From positions 1 to 64,000 of the forward strand of contig JBBDIT010000055.1 of assembly GCA_040880285.1 (NCBI GenBank): a stretch of DNA of 64,000 bases, given 5' to 3'. Position 1 is the stretch's first letter. Every line of letters begins with the position of its first letter. The notes under the pieces were generated by a model. The model saw only the letters and a list, made by a program, of their open reading frames with translations. It did no database searches and was not told the origin of the DNA. The stretch comes from JANQJA01 sp040880285 (GTDB lineage Bacteria > Pseudomonadota > Gammaproteobacteria > Pseudomonadales > Azotimanducaceae). The position numbers were made by a program, and so were the translations under genes. Below, piece after piece: positions 40,502 to 49,963 of this stretch.

Positions 40502-42540
40502 TATCGATCCATAATCCCGTCCTGGCGCAGCAGGGCTTCCACATCAGGCTCTCGGCCCCGGAAGGCCACGAACATATCCATCGCCTCGACCGTTCCTCCC
40601 TGCTCGAGAATCGAGGCTAAAAACTTCTCTCCGGTCTGGCGATTAAAGATGCCTTCCTCCTTGAACACAGAGAAAGCATCGGCAGATAACACCTCCGCCC
40701 ACTTGTAGCTGTAGTAACCGGCCGCATAACCGCCACCAAAAATGTGCCCGAAGCCATGCTGAAAGCGGTTGTTTTGCGGCACTTTGACCACCCCAACCTC
40801 GGCCCGTACCTGGTCGAGCACCTCCTGGATCTGATTGTCGCGGCCAGGCTCGAATTCCTTGTGCAATCGAAAATCGAACAGGGCAAACTCCAGTTGTCGC
40901 ACCGTCATCATGGCGGCCTGAAAGTTTTTTGCTGCCAGCATCTTGTCCAGCAGCTCCCTGGGTAGGGATTCCCCGGTTTTGTAATGACCTGAGATAAATT
41001 CAAGCGCTTCGGCTTCCCAGCACCAATTCTCCATGAACTGGCTTGGCAATTCGACCGCGTCCCAGGCAACGCCGTTAATTCCGGACACATCCGAGACATC
41101 CACCCGGGTCAACATGTGGTGCAAGCCATGACCAAACTCATGAAAGAGGGTGACCACCTCGTCGTGTGTCAGCAATGACGGGTCATCACCTACCGGAGCA
41201 CTGAAATTGCAGGTCAGGTAAGCCACTGGCAACTGCAGCCCACGATCCAGGGTAAGTCTCCGGACCCGGCAATCATCCATCCAGGCACCACCCCGCTTGT
41301 TCTGCCTGGCGTAAGCGTCAAGATAAAAGCGCGCGATGAGTTCATCGTTCTTCCGGATGTTGTAGACGGTAACATCCGGGTGCCAGGTTTCAATGTCGCG
41401 AGTTTCATCGATTTCCAGGTCATACAGCCGGCGAACCACCTCGAACATGCCATTGATGACTTTGGGCGCAGGGAAGTAAGGCCTTAGCTCCTCGTCAGAG
41501 ATATCGAACAACTGCTGTTTCAACCGCTCGGCGTAGAAGCTAACGTCCCATGCGTTTACTTCTGTAGCACCGAACGCGGTTCGGGCAAATTCACAAATTT
41601 CTGCGAACTCTGTCTCGGCCCTGGGCCTCGATTTCGCCGCAAGTTCGCCGAGAAACTGCATCACTTCCTGAGTGGAACGCGCCATTTTAGTTGCAAGTGA
41701 CTGTTCGGCATAGTTCCGAAAACCCAACAAGTGGGCCTGCTCTGTGCGTAACGCAAGCATCTCGTTCATAATAGCGGAATTATCCCATTGGCCGGCATGG
41801 GGACCCTCATCCGATGCGCGGGTCGTAAACGCCTCATACATTTCCTTGCGAAAAGGCTCATTCTCACAATAGGTCATGACCGGTAGATAGCTGGGGATGT
41901 CCAGCGTGAACAGGTAACCAGATTCGCCCCTTTGCTCTGCCGTTTGTCTTGCTTGTGCCAACGCACTTTCTGGCAATCCCTTGAGTTCTTCAACATCATT
42001 GATTACCTTCCTCCACGCCATGGTCGCGTCGAGCACATTGTTATTGAACTGGCTACCGAGTTCTGACAATCGTTTGCTTATCGCTGCAAAGCGTTGCTGA
42101 TGCTCTTTTGATAAGTCGATGCCAGATAATTTCGCATCCCGAATCGCGTTGTCGACTGCCTTTTGTCGCGCCTTGTCCAACGACTTGTATTCGTCGCTAC
42201 TGGCTATCTTCTTGTAGGCCGCGAATAACTCGGGATTCTGGCGCATCTCGGTTGTGTACTCGCTAATCTTTGGCAGGCATGCATCATAGGCTTGCCGGAG
42301 CTCCGGTGAATTCATCACAGAGTTCAGGTGAGAGACGGGGCCAAAGGACTGCGCCAATCGGTCATCCAGTTCTTCATAAATCCTGATCAGGCCATCCCAA
42401 CTCTGTTCGCCTTGATCTAACAGTTGTCCTATGGTGCGCCTGTTGATTTCTAACAGTTCATCTATGGCGGATACAACATGCTCTGGCTTTATGTTACCGA
42501 AAGGCGGTAGCTCATGGAATTCAAGTAACGGATTGGTCAT
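40501..42540 (-). CDS. prlC: Oligopeptidase A
   Basis: The 679-residue M3-family metallopeptidase degrades peptides and cleaved signal peptides in the cytoplasm. The zinc site is in TLFHEFGHGLHHMLT (about residue 465) with the third ligand glutamate about 28 residues later. The N-terminus (PLLEFHELPPFGNIKPEHV) and length match E. coli PrlC (680). Its ribosome-binding site (AGGAG) lies within the aroE-derived repeat, and its ATG overlaps the TGA of the aroE remnant. This points to an ancestral aroE-prlC junction. Confidence 0.95.
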   Translation of the reverse strand: MTNPLLEFHELPPFGNIKPEHVVSAIDELLEINRRTIGQLLDQGEQSWDGLIRIYEELDDRLAQSFGPVSHLNSVMNSPELRQAYDACLPKISEYTTEMRQNPELFAAYKKIASSDEYKSLDKARQKAVDNAIRDAKLSGIDLSKEHQQRFAAISKRLSELGSQFNNNVLDATMAWRKVINDVEELKGLPESALAQARQTAEQRGESGYLFTLDIPSYLPVMTYCENEPFRKEMYEAFTTRASDEGPHAGQWDNSAIMNEMLALRTEQAHLLGFRNYAEQSLATKMARSTQEVMQFLGELAAKSRPRAETEFAEICEFARTAFGATEVNAWDVSFYAERLKQQLFDISDEELRPYFPAPKVINGMFEVVRRLYDLEIDETRDIETWHPDVTVYNIRKNDELIARFYLDAYARQNKRGGAWMDDCRVRRLTLDRGLQLPVAYLTCNFSAPVGDDPSLLTHDEVVTLFHEFGHGLHHMLTRVDVSDVSGINGVAWDAVELPSQFMENWCWEAEALEFISGHYKTGESLPRELLDKMLAAKNFQAAMMTVRQLEFALFDFRLHKEFEPGRDNQIQEVLDQVRAEVGVVKVPQNNRFQHGFGHIFGGGYAAGYYSYKWAEVLSADAFSVFKEEGIFNRQTGEKFLASILEQGGTVEAMDMFVAFRGREPDVEALLRQDGIMDR

Positions 42541-42594
42541 AGGGTGTCGCTCCTGCTTATAAGGTCACGAAGGGCGCTGATCACAGGTCTTGTA
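42536..42594 (-). repeat. aroE 3'-end direct repeat, left copy
   Basis: These 59 bases match 55904-55962 at 55 positions, in the same orientation. Read on the minus strand they encode TRPVISALRDLISRSDTL and a stop, the C-terminus of AroE with one substitution, and then the first bases of prlC. The copy marks the left edge of the accessory block. Confidence 0.85.
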
Positions 42595-42990
42595 GGGGTT
42601 AGGGAGAATAAACCCCATGCCGCCGTGGCTGTCAATGCGAGGTTGGCGAGTGTTCCTTGACTATATGCCCGGATCCGTTATTCCCGGAATCCGCCAGCCT
42701 TTCTCGCAGGGTAATTTGTTGCCCTTTTGGTCCATGAAGGCTGCCATTGAAGAGCATTATCTCAATGTCGTCCCCGAAGACCCCGGGGAGGCAGAAAATG
42801 GAGTGGGAGAGCCGCTTGAATCGACTATGATGGACATGCTCCCGGGGGCCCTCACGTCAGTAGCCGTGCCCGAGAAGTAGTTCGCCCGGTCAGGGCTCGG
42901 CTGGGCCTCGGCTAGCGAAGAAACCTTTTCTGCGGCCCGGGCGTCTAAGAAAAATCATTAAAAGCAACTATATAAGGACAAGGAGTACTG
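42595..42990. other. Intergenic stretch, no gene recognised
   Basis: About 400 bases lie between the aroE-derived repeat and the ABC ATPase gene. One frame is open from 42617 to 42880 (87 codons), but it has no ribosome-binding site and no family I recognise, so I do not call it. The last 50 bases hold an AT-rich segment and the AAGGAG of the ABC gene. Confidence 0.5.
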
Positions 42991-43872
42991 ATGCTCACCA
43001 TTCGTGAATTGTCGAAAACCTATCCGAAAGGTGCTCGTGCGCTCAACAATGTGTTCCTGGAAATCCCGACCGGGATGTTCGGGTTGTTGGGGCCCAATGG
43101 CGCTGGCAAGTCGTCATTGATGCGAACCCTCGCCACGTTACAGGAGCCGGATACCGGTACAGCGTTTCTGGATGACATCGACATCATCAATGACAAGGAC
43201 ACGCTGCGAAAGGTGTTGGGGTACCTGCCCCAGGAGTTTGGCGTCTACCCGAAGATGACACCGGTCGATATGTTGAACCACTTCGCTGTTTTGAAGGGCA
43301 TCGTTGACAAGGGTGAGCGCGAGGATCTGATTGATGCTCTCCTTCACCAGACCAACCTTTACGATGTTAAAGACAAGGCGATCGATACGTTCTCCGGTGG
43401 TATGAAGCAGCGATTCGGGATTGCGCAGGCGCTCATCGGTAATCCAAGGCTGATCATCGTCGATGAACCGACTGCCGGCCTTGATCCTTCTGAAAGAAAC
43501 CGGTTCCACAATCTGCTCGCCGAAATCGGGGAGAACGTTGTGGTTATCCTGTCCACCCACATCGTCGATGACGTCAGTGACCTCTGCTCCAACATGGCCA
43601 TCATGGGGAACGGCGAGATCCTGCTTACTGGGCGTCCGCGAGATGTGATGGAGCAGATCCGCGGCAGCGTTTGGCGCAAACGCATCAAGCGCAGTGCGCT
43701 CGGGGAGTATGAACAGCAATACCAGGTGATCCTCTCTCATTTGACCGAGGGAGAGACTGAAATTCATGTCCTGAGTGACGCCAAACCGGAAGGCTTCGAT
43801 GAAGCTGAGGCCGACCTTGAGGATGTTTACTTCGCAACATTGCGAAACCACGGCATCAACGTCTCGCTGTAA
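42991..43872 (+). CDS. ABC transporter ATP-binding protein
   Basis: The 293-residue ATPase has Walker A GPNGAGKSS (about 34), the Q-loop LPQEFG, the signature FSGGMKQR (about 134), Walker B LIIVDEPTAGLDP (about 153) and the switch histidine in STHIVDD. The C-terminal 80 residues are longer than the minimal ATPase and may contact the permease. The family is the ABC-2 type. It starts an operon with the permease-peptidase fusion, 24 bases downstream. Confidence 0.92.
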   Translation: MLTIRELSKTYPKGARALNNVFLEIPTGMFGLLGPNGAGKSSLMRTLATLQEPDTGTAFLDDIDIINDKDTLRKVLGYLPQEFGVYPKMTPVDMLNHFAVLKGIVDKGEREDLIDALLHQTNLYDVKDKAIDTFSGGMKQRFGIAQALIGNPRLIIVDEPTAGLDPSERNRFHNLLAEIGENVVVILSTHIVDDVSDLCSNMAIMGNGEILLTGRPRDVMEQIRGSVWRKRIKRSALGEYEQQYQVILSHLTEGETEIHVLSDAKPEGFDEAEADLEDVYFATLRNHGINVSL

Positions 43873-43896
43873 CAGAATGTAGTGGAGCCTAATCCA

Positions 43897-46800
43897 ATGT
43901 TTGAAGTCTTCAGGTTCGAAATAAACTACCACCGACGGCAGTATCTCTTTTATGTTTTGTCCGGCGTGTTTTTCCTGCTGGCCTTTCTTGCAACGACCAC
44001 GCCAAATGTCCAGATGGTCGGCGGTGTTGACAACGTCAACATCAATTCGCCCTACACGGTGCTGTTGACACTGACGAGCCTCTCAACAATTTGTGTTTTT
44101 GGCGCCATTGCGTTTTGCGCGAGCGGCGTGATTCGCGACTATGATATGAACGTCGCGGAGCTGTTCTTGTCGAGCCCGGTCACGAAGTCAGACTATCTCT
44201 ATGGTCGCTTCCTTGGCTCACTGGTATTTGCATTCGGTCTTTTCCTTGCAGGAAGTCTCGGGGTCTTCCTGGGCGAACTCATGCCCTGGCTGGATAGCGA
44301 ACGGATTGGGCCCATACCCTTCGGCGCCTACTGGTACAGCATCTGGGCTATCGGGTTGCCGAACATGTTTGCCTGCGCGTGCATCTTCTTCTGCGTCGCC
44401 ACGGTGACCCGCAGCATGATGGCGACTTATGTCGGCATGATTGTCCTGTTGATGCTAACGTTTCTGCTTGGAACTTTCACCGAAAAGGAGACGGTCGAGC
44501 TGACCAGTATCCTTGACCCGTTTGGCGGGACTGCCCTCGGAGAAGTTACGCGCTACTGGACTGTATTCGAGAAGAACTCGATGGTGCCTGCCCTCGAAGG
44601 TGCGCTACTGGCGAACCGGGTCCTCTGGATTGTGATCGGCCTTGGTTTCCTCGCGCTCGCGTATCCGCTGTTCCGTTTCAATGTGGATTCTGGCAAGAAG
44701 CCCAAGAAGCAAGAAGTACAGGAACAACGTGTCAGCGTTGAAACAACACTGCTCGCGGTCACTGTTCACCAGGATTTTTCTGGCCGCGCACAGTGGATGC
44801 AGTACCTTTCGCAAACCCGAATTGAGGTATTGAACATCGTCAAGTCGGTACCGTTTGTTATCTTGCTGATCGTCGGACTGGTTTCGGTAACGGCGAATGC
44901 CGCGGCTAATCTCGGCAACATCTTCGGTACTGCTGTCTACCCGACGACCGCAATCATGGTGAACATTATCAACGGCGCATTTTCGCTGTCGTTGGTTGCG
45001 GTCTTGATCTATTACTCGGGTGAACTGATGGTGCGGGAACGCAACGTCCGGGTCTCGGAGATCCTCGATGCGATGCCTCACCCGAACTGGGTGATGATGG
45101 CGGCGAAGGTGACGGGCCTGGTGGTCGTCATTGTCTCGATGTTGCTCGCGGCTATGGTCGCGGGAATTGGTGTTCAGCTCTACAAAGGCTACTACGACAT
45201 CAACGTTGGCCAGTACCTCGTCGGACTATTGTTCTTCTTCCAGTTCCCACTTTACTTGATGATAGTGGTGTCAGTGTTCTTCTATATATTGACGCGCAAC
45301 AAGTATGCGGCCATGGCGCTGATGGTTCTGTATTTCATCTACAGTCTCGCCGCGCCCCAAATGGGGCTTGAGCACTACTTGTATCGCTTTCGGCAGCTGT
45401 TCCCGCCTTACTCGGACTTCACCGGATACGCGCACAACCTGGTGCCGTATCTCTGGCAAACAGTCTACTGGGGTTTCTTCGGCTGCCTGCTGCTGGTCGT
45501 GATTCATCTCATGTGGCCGCGCGGGACCGAGGATGACTGGGGGAATCGCCTGAAGGTCATGCGCCAGCGGATGACGCAACCCGTGGTCATCTCGATCTGG
45601 GCGTTTTCCACGCTATTCGTGTTAAGCGGCGGTTACATTTTCTACAACACGACGATATTGAACGAGTACACGACTCGAAACGAACGTGAGTCCCTGCAAG
45701 CCGAGTACGAGAAGAACTACAAGCAGTATGAAAACCTACCGCAACCTGAGCCGGCTGACATCTATGCCGAGGTCGATATTTTCCCTAATAAGCGTGAAGC
45801 CGTTTTGAAGGCAACAATGGTCTATCGCAATCTCCATGACGTCCCACTTGAAGTGGTCCACTTCAGCGTGTCCCCCCGGGTGGACGTCGAGAGGCTGGAG
45901 GTCGAAGGGGCAACCCTTGAGACGTACGATGAGGACTATGCGTACCGGATATACCGGTTCGACGAGCCGCTGGCCCCCGGGGCAGAGATGGTCGTCGATG
46001 CCGAGATTGCCTGGCGCACCCCGGGGTTTGCCAACAATGGACATACGGTCAAACTCACGCCGAACGGAACCTTCTTCAATACACAGGACATGTTCCCGCT
46101 CCACGGCTACCAGAACGACCAGGAACTCCAGGACAACAATATCCGTCGCAAATATGGATTACCGGATCTGGAGCGAATGGCGAAGATCGACGACGAAGAA
46201 CAATGGATGACGAGCGGCTTCAACATGAAGAGGCGAGTCAACTTCGAAACGATTGTGTCAACGTCGGCCGACCAGATCGCTATCGCCCCAGGCTACTTGC
46301 AGGAAGAGTGGACCGAGGGCGATCGAAGGTACTTCCACTACAAGATGGATGCACCGATCTGGCCTTTCTTGTCGTTCGTGTCTGCGGACTATGAAGTGAA
46401 GAAGGACACATGGCGCGACCAGGTTGCGATCGAGGTTTATTACATTCATGACTACAACGTGGATACGATGGTGCGTGCAACCAAAGATTCACTCGAATAC
46501 TTCACGGAGAATTTCTCGCCATACCAGTATCGCCAGTTCCGCATCATGGAGTTTCCCAGGTACCAGGGCACCTTTGCACAGTCGTTTCCGAATACGATCC
46601 CATTCTCGGAAGCGATCGGATTCGTTGCTGACCTGCGCGATCCTGAAGAGATCGACTACGTCTATTACGTGACGGCTCACGAACTGGCCCACCAGTGGTG
46701 GGCACACCAGGTGATGGGTGCAAACGTCCAGGGCCAAACCATGATCGTCGAATCATTGGCGCAGTATTCAGCGCTCATGGTGATGGAGAAGGAGTACGGG

Positions 46801-47463
46801 CGCGATTACATGAAGCGATTTCTCGAATTCGAGCTTGACCGATACCTGCAGGGCAGGGGCGGCGAGTTGATCGATGAAATGCCGCTCTACCTTGTTGAGA
46901 ATCAACCGTACATTCACTATCGCAAAGGCAGCGTGGTGCTGTACGCGATCAAGGATTATATCGGTGAAGAGAATATGAACCGCGCGCTCGCCGACTTTAT
47001 TGAAGCCTACGGCATGAAGGGTCCACCGTTTCCGACCACGAAACATCTGATCGCGCACATCCGCGACCACACGCCCGACGAGTACGAGGACATGATTACG
47101 GATATGCTCGAGAAGATTGTGCTCTATGATTTACGGGTTGCAGATTCGAGCGTTACTGAAACCGATGATGGTCGTTATGAAGTCACGATCGACGTGATCG
47201 CCCACAAGTTCGAGGCAGACGGCAGCGGGGCCGAGACGGAAGTCCCGATCGCCACATACCTCGATATCGGTGTGCTCGGCGAAGAGCAGGGTGATGCCAA
47301 GGTGCCGGAGATCATTTATCTCGAGAAACACGAGATCAAGCGCAATGAGCAGACCATCAAGGTGGTCGTGGACAAAAAGCCGGTATCCGTCGGGATCGAT
47401 CCGCTCAACAAGATGATTGACCGGGATCCCTCGGACAATGTGTCGAACGTTGCTGCGGGCTAA
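43897..47463 (+). CDS. ABC-2 permease fused to M1-family aminopeptidase
   Basis: From the ATG at 43897 (GGAG nine bases upstream) the product has 1188 residues. The first half contains two ABC-2-like membrane domains (about 15-260 and 310-590), each with about six helices. From about 620 the protein is M1 peptidase-like. The zinc site is HELAHQWWAHQ (about residue 928) with the third ligand in MIVESLAQY, and a helical tail follows. The peptidase part lies after the last membrane helix (about 565-585), so it may be outside the inner membrane. Similar fusions exist in Bacteroidetes and Xanthomonadales. The substrate is unknown. Confidence 0.88.
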   Translation: MFEVFRFEINYHRRQYLFYVLSGVFFLLAFLATTTPNVQMVGGVDNVNINSPYTVLLTLTSLSTICVFGAIAFCASGVIRDYDMNVAELFLSSPVTKSDYLYGRFLGSLVFAFGLFLAGSLGVFLGELMPWLDSERIGPIPFGAYWYSIWAIGLPNMFACACIFFCVATVTRSMMATYVGMIVLLMLTFLLGTFTEKETVELTSILDPFGGTALGEVTRYWTVFEKNSMVPALEGALLANRVLWIVIGLGFLALAYPLFRFNVDSGKKPKKQEVQEQRVSVETTLLAVTVHQDFSGRAQWMQYLSQTRIEVLNIVKSVPFVILLIVGLVSVTANAAANLGNIFGTAVYPTTAIMVNIINGAFSLSLVAVLIYYSGELMVRERNVRVSEILDAMPHPNWVMMAAKVTGLVVVIVSMLLAAMVAGIGVQLYKGYYDINVGQYLVGLLFFFQFPLYLMIVVSVFFYILTRNKYAAMALMVLYFIYSLAAPQMGLEHYLYRFRQLFPPYSDFTGYAHNLVPYLWQTVYWGFFGCLLLVVIHLMWPRGTEDDWGNRLKVMRQRMTQPVVISIWAFSTLFVLSGGYIFYNTTILNEYTTRNERESLQAEYEKNYKQYENLPQPEPADIYAEVDIFPNKREAVLKATMVYRNLHDVPLEVVHFSVSPRVDVERLEVEGATLETYDEDYAYRIYRFDEPLAPGAEMVVDAEIAWRTPGFANNGHTVKLTPNGTFFNTQDMFPLHGYQNDQELQDNNIRRKYGLPDLERMAKIDDEEQWMTSGFNMKRRVNFETIVSTSADQIAIAPGYLQEEWTEGDRRYFHYKMDAPIWPFLSFVSADYEVKKDTWRDQVAIEVYYIHDYNVDTMVRATKDSLEYFTENFSPYQYRQFRIMEFPRYQGTFAQSFPNTIPFSEAIGFVADLRDPEEIDYVYYVTAHELAHQWWAHQVMGANVQGQTMIVESLAQYSALMVMEKEYGRDYMKRFLEFELDRYLQGRGGELIDEMPLYLVENQPYIHYRKGSVVLYAIKDYIGEENMNRALADFIEAYGMKGPPFPTTKHLIAHIRDHTPDEYEDMITDMLEKIVLYDLRVADSSVTETDDGRYEVTIDVIAHKFEADGSGAETEVPIATYLDIGVLGEEQGDAKVPEIIYLEKHEIKRNEQTIKVVVDKKPVSVGIDPLNKMIDRDPSDNVSNVAAG

Positions 47464-47494
47464 TTGGGGCTAATTGGGGTCAGAGTAAAATTTA
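47461..47494 (+). repeat. Short duplicated motif, REP-like
   Basis: TAATTGGGGC and TAATTGGGGT lie in tandem at the stop codon of the permease-peptidase gene and run into CAGAGTAAAATTTAC. The GGGGTCAGAGTAAAAT core is, from memory, common near REP-associated transposases in proteobacteria. No transposase is here. Confidence 0.35.
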
Positions 47495-47547
47495 CAACTT
47501 CTCACGCTCAGGTTGGTGGCAGTGTCCGGACGCTCCATCTGATGTGT

Positions 47548-47688
47548 TCAGGGCAGCAAAATCTCGCACGGCGGGCTTTGTCTTGCGAGCCTTTTGTCGA
47601 GTGTCGCAAGGGGTGCATCGAAGGCCATAGCAACCGCAATCGAGCATGATTTGTGCAGCTCGTCGAGCAGTTGCACCGTTATCCTCAC
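47548..47688 (-). pseudogene. Collapsed VapB-VapC remnant
   Basis: A GTG that overlaps the VOC stop codon opens a 46-codon frame. It starts MRITVQLLDELHKS, like the ribbon-helix-helix start of a VapB antitoxin. It then passes directly into AFDAPLATLDKRLARQ, the usual C-terminal part of a PIN-domain VapC toxin, and stops. The middle of both genes is missing, which suggests one internal deletion. It cannot encode an active toxin. Confidence 0.45.
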
Positions 47689-48107
47689 GGTGTCCCCAGC
47701 CCTTGCGCCAACATAAAGGTATTGCCGTCGGGGTCGAAGAAGGTGGCGAGCCTGACCAATTCCGGTATCTCTCGCGTTTCGCCATCGAACTTCACATCGT
47801 TGCTCTCAAGCCAGGCACGCGCCTTGTCGATGTCGTGTACGCCAAAGGTGAGAGTTGTGCCGCCGGAACCAGTTGCTGCGCCCTGCACCTCGGAGATGCC
47901 AATCGTCATGCCGGGGACGTTGGTTGCCCACTCACCCCAACCCATTTCCGGGACGTCGTAGATTTTCTCGAACCCGAGCACTTCCTCGTACCACTTCACG
48001 GCCCTGGAGAAATTGCTGACGTTGATCGCGCAGGTGGTTTCGATGCGGTAGTCGAGCCTGGCTGCAATGGGGGAGGTGGTTGCAGGTATTCTTTGCGCTT
48101 CACTCAT
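47685..48107 (-). CDS. VOC family protein (glyoxalase/bleomycin-resistance fold)
   Basis: The 140-residue protein has the two beta-alpha-beta-beta-beta units of the vicinal oxygen chelate fold. The first starts IETTCAINVSNFSRAVKWYEEVLGF and the second has LTFGVHDIDKARAWLESNDVKF and ATFFDPDGNTFMLAQ. The substrate is unknown. It is divergent from a tandem HxlR-type regulator; the 69 bases between them carry a perfect palindrome (48133-48142), so that regulator probably controls it. Confidence 0.82.
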   Translation of the reverse strand: MSEAQRIPATTSPIAARLDYRIETTCAINVSNFSRAVKWYEEVLGFEKIYDVPEMGWGEWATNVPGMTIGISEVQGAATGSGGTTLTFGVHDIDKARAWLESNDVKFDGETREIPELVRLATFFDPDGNTFMLAQGLGTP

Positions 48108-48132
48108 GATTTGTTCCTTCTGGTGGGTCTTG

Positions 48133-48142
48133 TCACTAGTGA
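48133..48142. promoter_or_regulatory. Palindromic candidate operator
   Basis: TCACTAGTGA is a perfect 10-base palindrome in the divergent region between the VOC gene and the HxlR-like regulator. An AT-rich tract follows (48150-48172). It is a candidate site for that regulator. Confidence 0.4.
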
Positions 48143-48176
48143 GTTTGAAAAGTATAGTAACAATAATTATCTGTCA

Positions 48177-48767
48177 ATGGAGTCTTTTATCGACACTTCC
48201 GCCTCCGGGACGCTGGCCCCTGTCGTCGACCTGTTCCACCGGAGCTACGCGCTGCCGGTCATCGCGTGTTTGCACGCCGAGCGTGGTGCCAAGTTCGTGA
48301 CCCTGGTGAACCGCCTGGGGGCAAGCCGCGACACCGTGAGTTTTACGCTCAAGCATTTGATATCAACGGGGATCGTCATGAAGAACCCGGGCTATGGCCA
48401 TCCCATGCGACCCGAATACATTCTCACCGGTGCCGGCGAACGCCTGGGCGGGAGCTGCGTGGCACTGGTCGCTGCCATCGATAGCATGGACATCGGTTCG
48501 GTCGCCTTCAAGAAGTGGCCGATGCCAGTGATGGCGGCCATCGGACGCGGTGCCGATCGGTTTTCGAACCTGCTCGGGCACTTGCAGGGCGTGACGCCGA
48601 GGGCGCTGACCGGTGCGCTGCGGGATCTCGATCGCATCGATGTGGTCGAACGCATGGTCATCGATACATGGCCACCGTATCCACACTATGCGCTGGCCGA
48701 TGCAGGTGAATTGTTGATGCCCGCACTGGATGATCTTTGCCTGGCGGCGAGCTCGTGGGGCCCATGA
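48177..48767 (+). CDS. Tandem winged-helix regulator (HxlR-like)
   Basis: The 196-residue protein starts at the ATG at 48177; the same frame is open far upstream, over the VOC gene, but that part is antisense to VOC. It has two winged-helix units of similar layout. The first (about 10-95) has FVTLVNRLGASRDTVSFTLKHL and a wing ending YILTGAGERL. The second (about 105-190) has FSNLLGHLQGVTPRALTGAL and YALADAGELLMPAL. HxlR proteins usually have one such unit and dimerise, so this may be a one-chain dimer. It lacks the redox cysteine of HypR/QorR types near the N-terminus. Confidence 0.7.
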   Translation: MESFIDTSASGTLAPVVDLFHRSYALPVIACLHAERGAKFVTLVNRLGASRDTVSFTLKHLISTGIVMKNPGYGHPMRPEYILTGAGERLGGSCVALVAAIDSMDIGSVAFKKWPMPVMAAIGRGADRFSNLLGHLQGVTPRALTGALRDLDRIDVVERMVIDTWPPYPHYALADAGELLMPALDDLCLAASSWGP

Positions 48768-48813
48768 CCGCTGCTTGTAGCCGGCTACATACCTGACCAC
48801 AAGGAGAGAAGCC

Positions 48814-49293
48814 ATGTCATTGCGAGCTGTGTTGTGTGTCGTCCTGTTTGCGGGGAGTCTATCTGCCTGGGCGGATAGTATTGACGACCTGGGCTGGATG
48901 ACCGGGCATTGGGTCAGTGGGGAGAATGGAGAACTGGAGGAAATCTGGCTCGAACCACGTAGTGGCAGCCTGCCAGGTACCATGCGGTGGGTGATGGAAG
49001 GCGACCGCCATGTCCTCGAATACCTGGTGATCCAGCAGGCAGAAGACGGCGTCGTGTTTCGCTTCAAGCACTACAATGTGGACTACACGGCGTGGGAAAA
49101 GGATGAGCCCAATACCTACCGACTGGTGCAAAGTGGCCCGACCATGGCGAGGTTCGAGCGCACGTCGGACAATCCACGTGTCCCCAGCGTGATGGTGTAC
49201 GAGCGCAAGGGCGATGTGATGACATTTTCTGCCCACGGGGATCCCGCGGAAACCGAACCCGGCATGAGACTCGAATTCCGGCTCCGAAAGTAA
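48814..49293 (+). CDS. DUF6265 family exported protein
   Basis: The 159-residue protein has a signal peptide (MSLRAVLCVVLFAGSLSAWA). A beta-rich domain follows, beginning DDLGWMTGHWVSGENGELEEIWLEPRSGSLPGTMRWV, the pattern of DUF6265. It ends FRLRK. Function is unknown. The ribosome-binding site (AAGGAGAG) is strong. It lies 46 bases after the tandem-HxlR gene and could be cotranscribed with it. Confidence 0.75.
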   Translation: MSLRAVLCVVLFAGSLSAWADSIDDLGWMTGHWVSGENGELEEIWLEPRSGSLPGTMRWVMEGDRHVLEYLVIQQAEDGVVFRFKHYNVDYTAWEKDEPNTYRLVQSGPTMARFERTSDNPRVPSVMVYERKGDVMTFSAHGDPAETEPGMRLEFRLRK

Positions 49294-49963
49294 TTGCTTC
49301 CATGGCGCACCCGTGACCCGGCAAAGTACCTTGCCCATCGCCACGACATGTCGTTGATTCTCCTTGACCCCACGACCCGAAGGAACCTCAAAGGAATCTC
49401 CGTGTACAGTCTCAAGTTCGCGGGTCAACGCATCAATTTGATCTGGCAGCGCTTGTTCACGGCTTGATTGATCATGGCTCAGACTGATCGCAACGCTTTC
49501 AATCTCTCGCTGGACGGTGGCAAGGCGCGAAGCCGTTGAGGTCATGGTTCGGTCTGGAAGCCGCGAGTAACCTTCCCGATGTAGTCGGTTGGCGTGGTCC
49601 ACATGTGCGTGCGCATCTGTGCCCAGATGAAGTCGCGAATCGAGTTTTGCCAGTATAGCAACACGTTCTATGCATCCTCATCTGAAAAATAGCTCTCGAG
49701 CCTTCCCACATACTGACCGGGTCTAAGAAGAATAAACGACATGCCATCGCTGTGGTCAAAGCACTTGCCGGGTCAACGGTGCGGCATGCCAGCAGTTGCA
49801 TCTGTTCTGGATTACCTCCGGATCCTCAATGGAAGCACTGACCTGACCTATCCTCATTCTAAGCGCAGGCCAATACCTTCGCTTCAGACCGATTTTATTC
49901 CTCGGCGTATACAACACCGGCTGTATCCAGAGGCACGATCGACCTTCCCCATCGAATCAAGGC

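Noticed and set aside
42617..42880. Plus-strand frame of 87 codons before the ABC gene
   Set aside because: No ribosome-binding site, no recognisable family and odd composition.
47646..48176. In-frame extension of the HxlR-like gene upstream of 48177, giving 373 codons
   Set aside because: The extension lies antisense over the VOC gene, which has a clear family match, and the winged-helix protein is complete from 48177.
48859..49602. Minus-strand frame of 247 codons
   Set aside because: Its second half is antisense to the DUF6265 gene, which has a signal peptide and a strong ribosome-binding site. Only the part beyond 49293 might be a relic.
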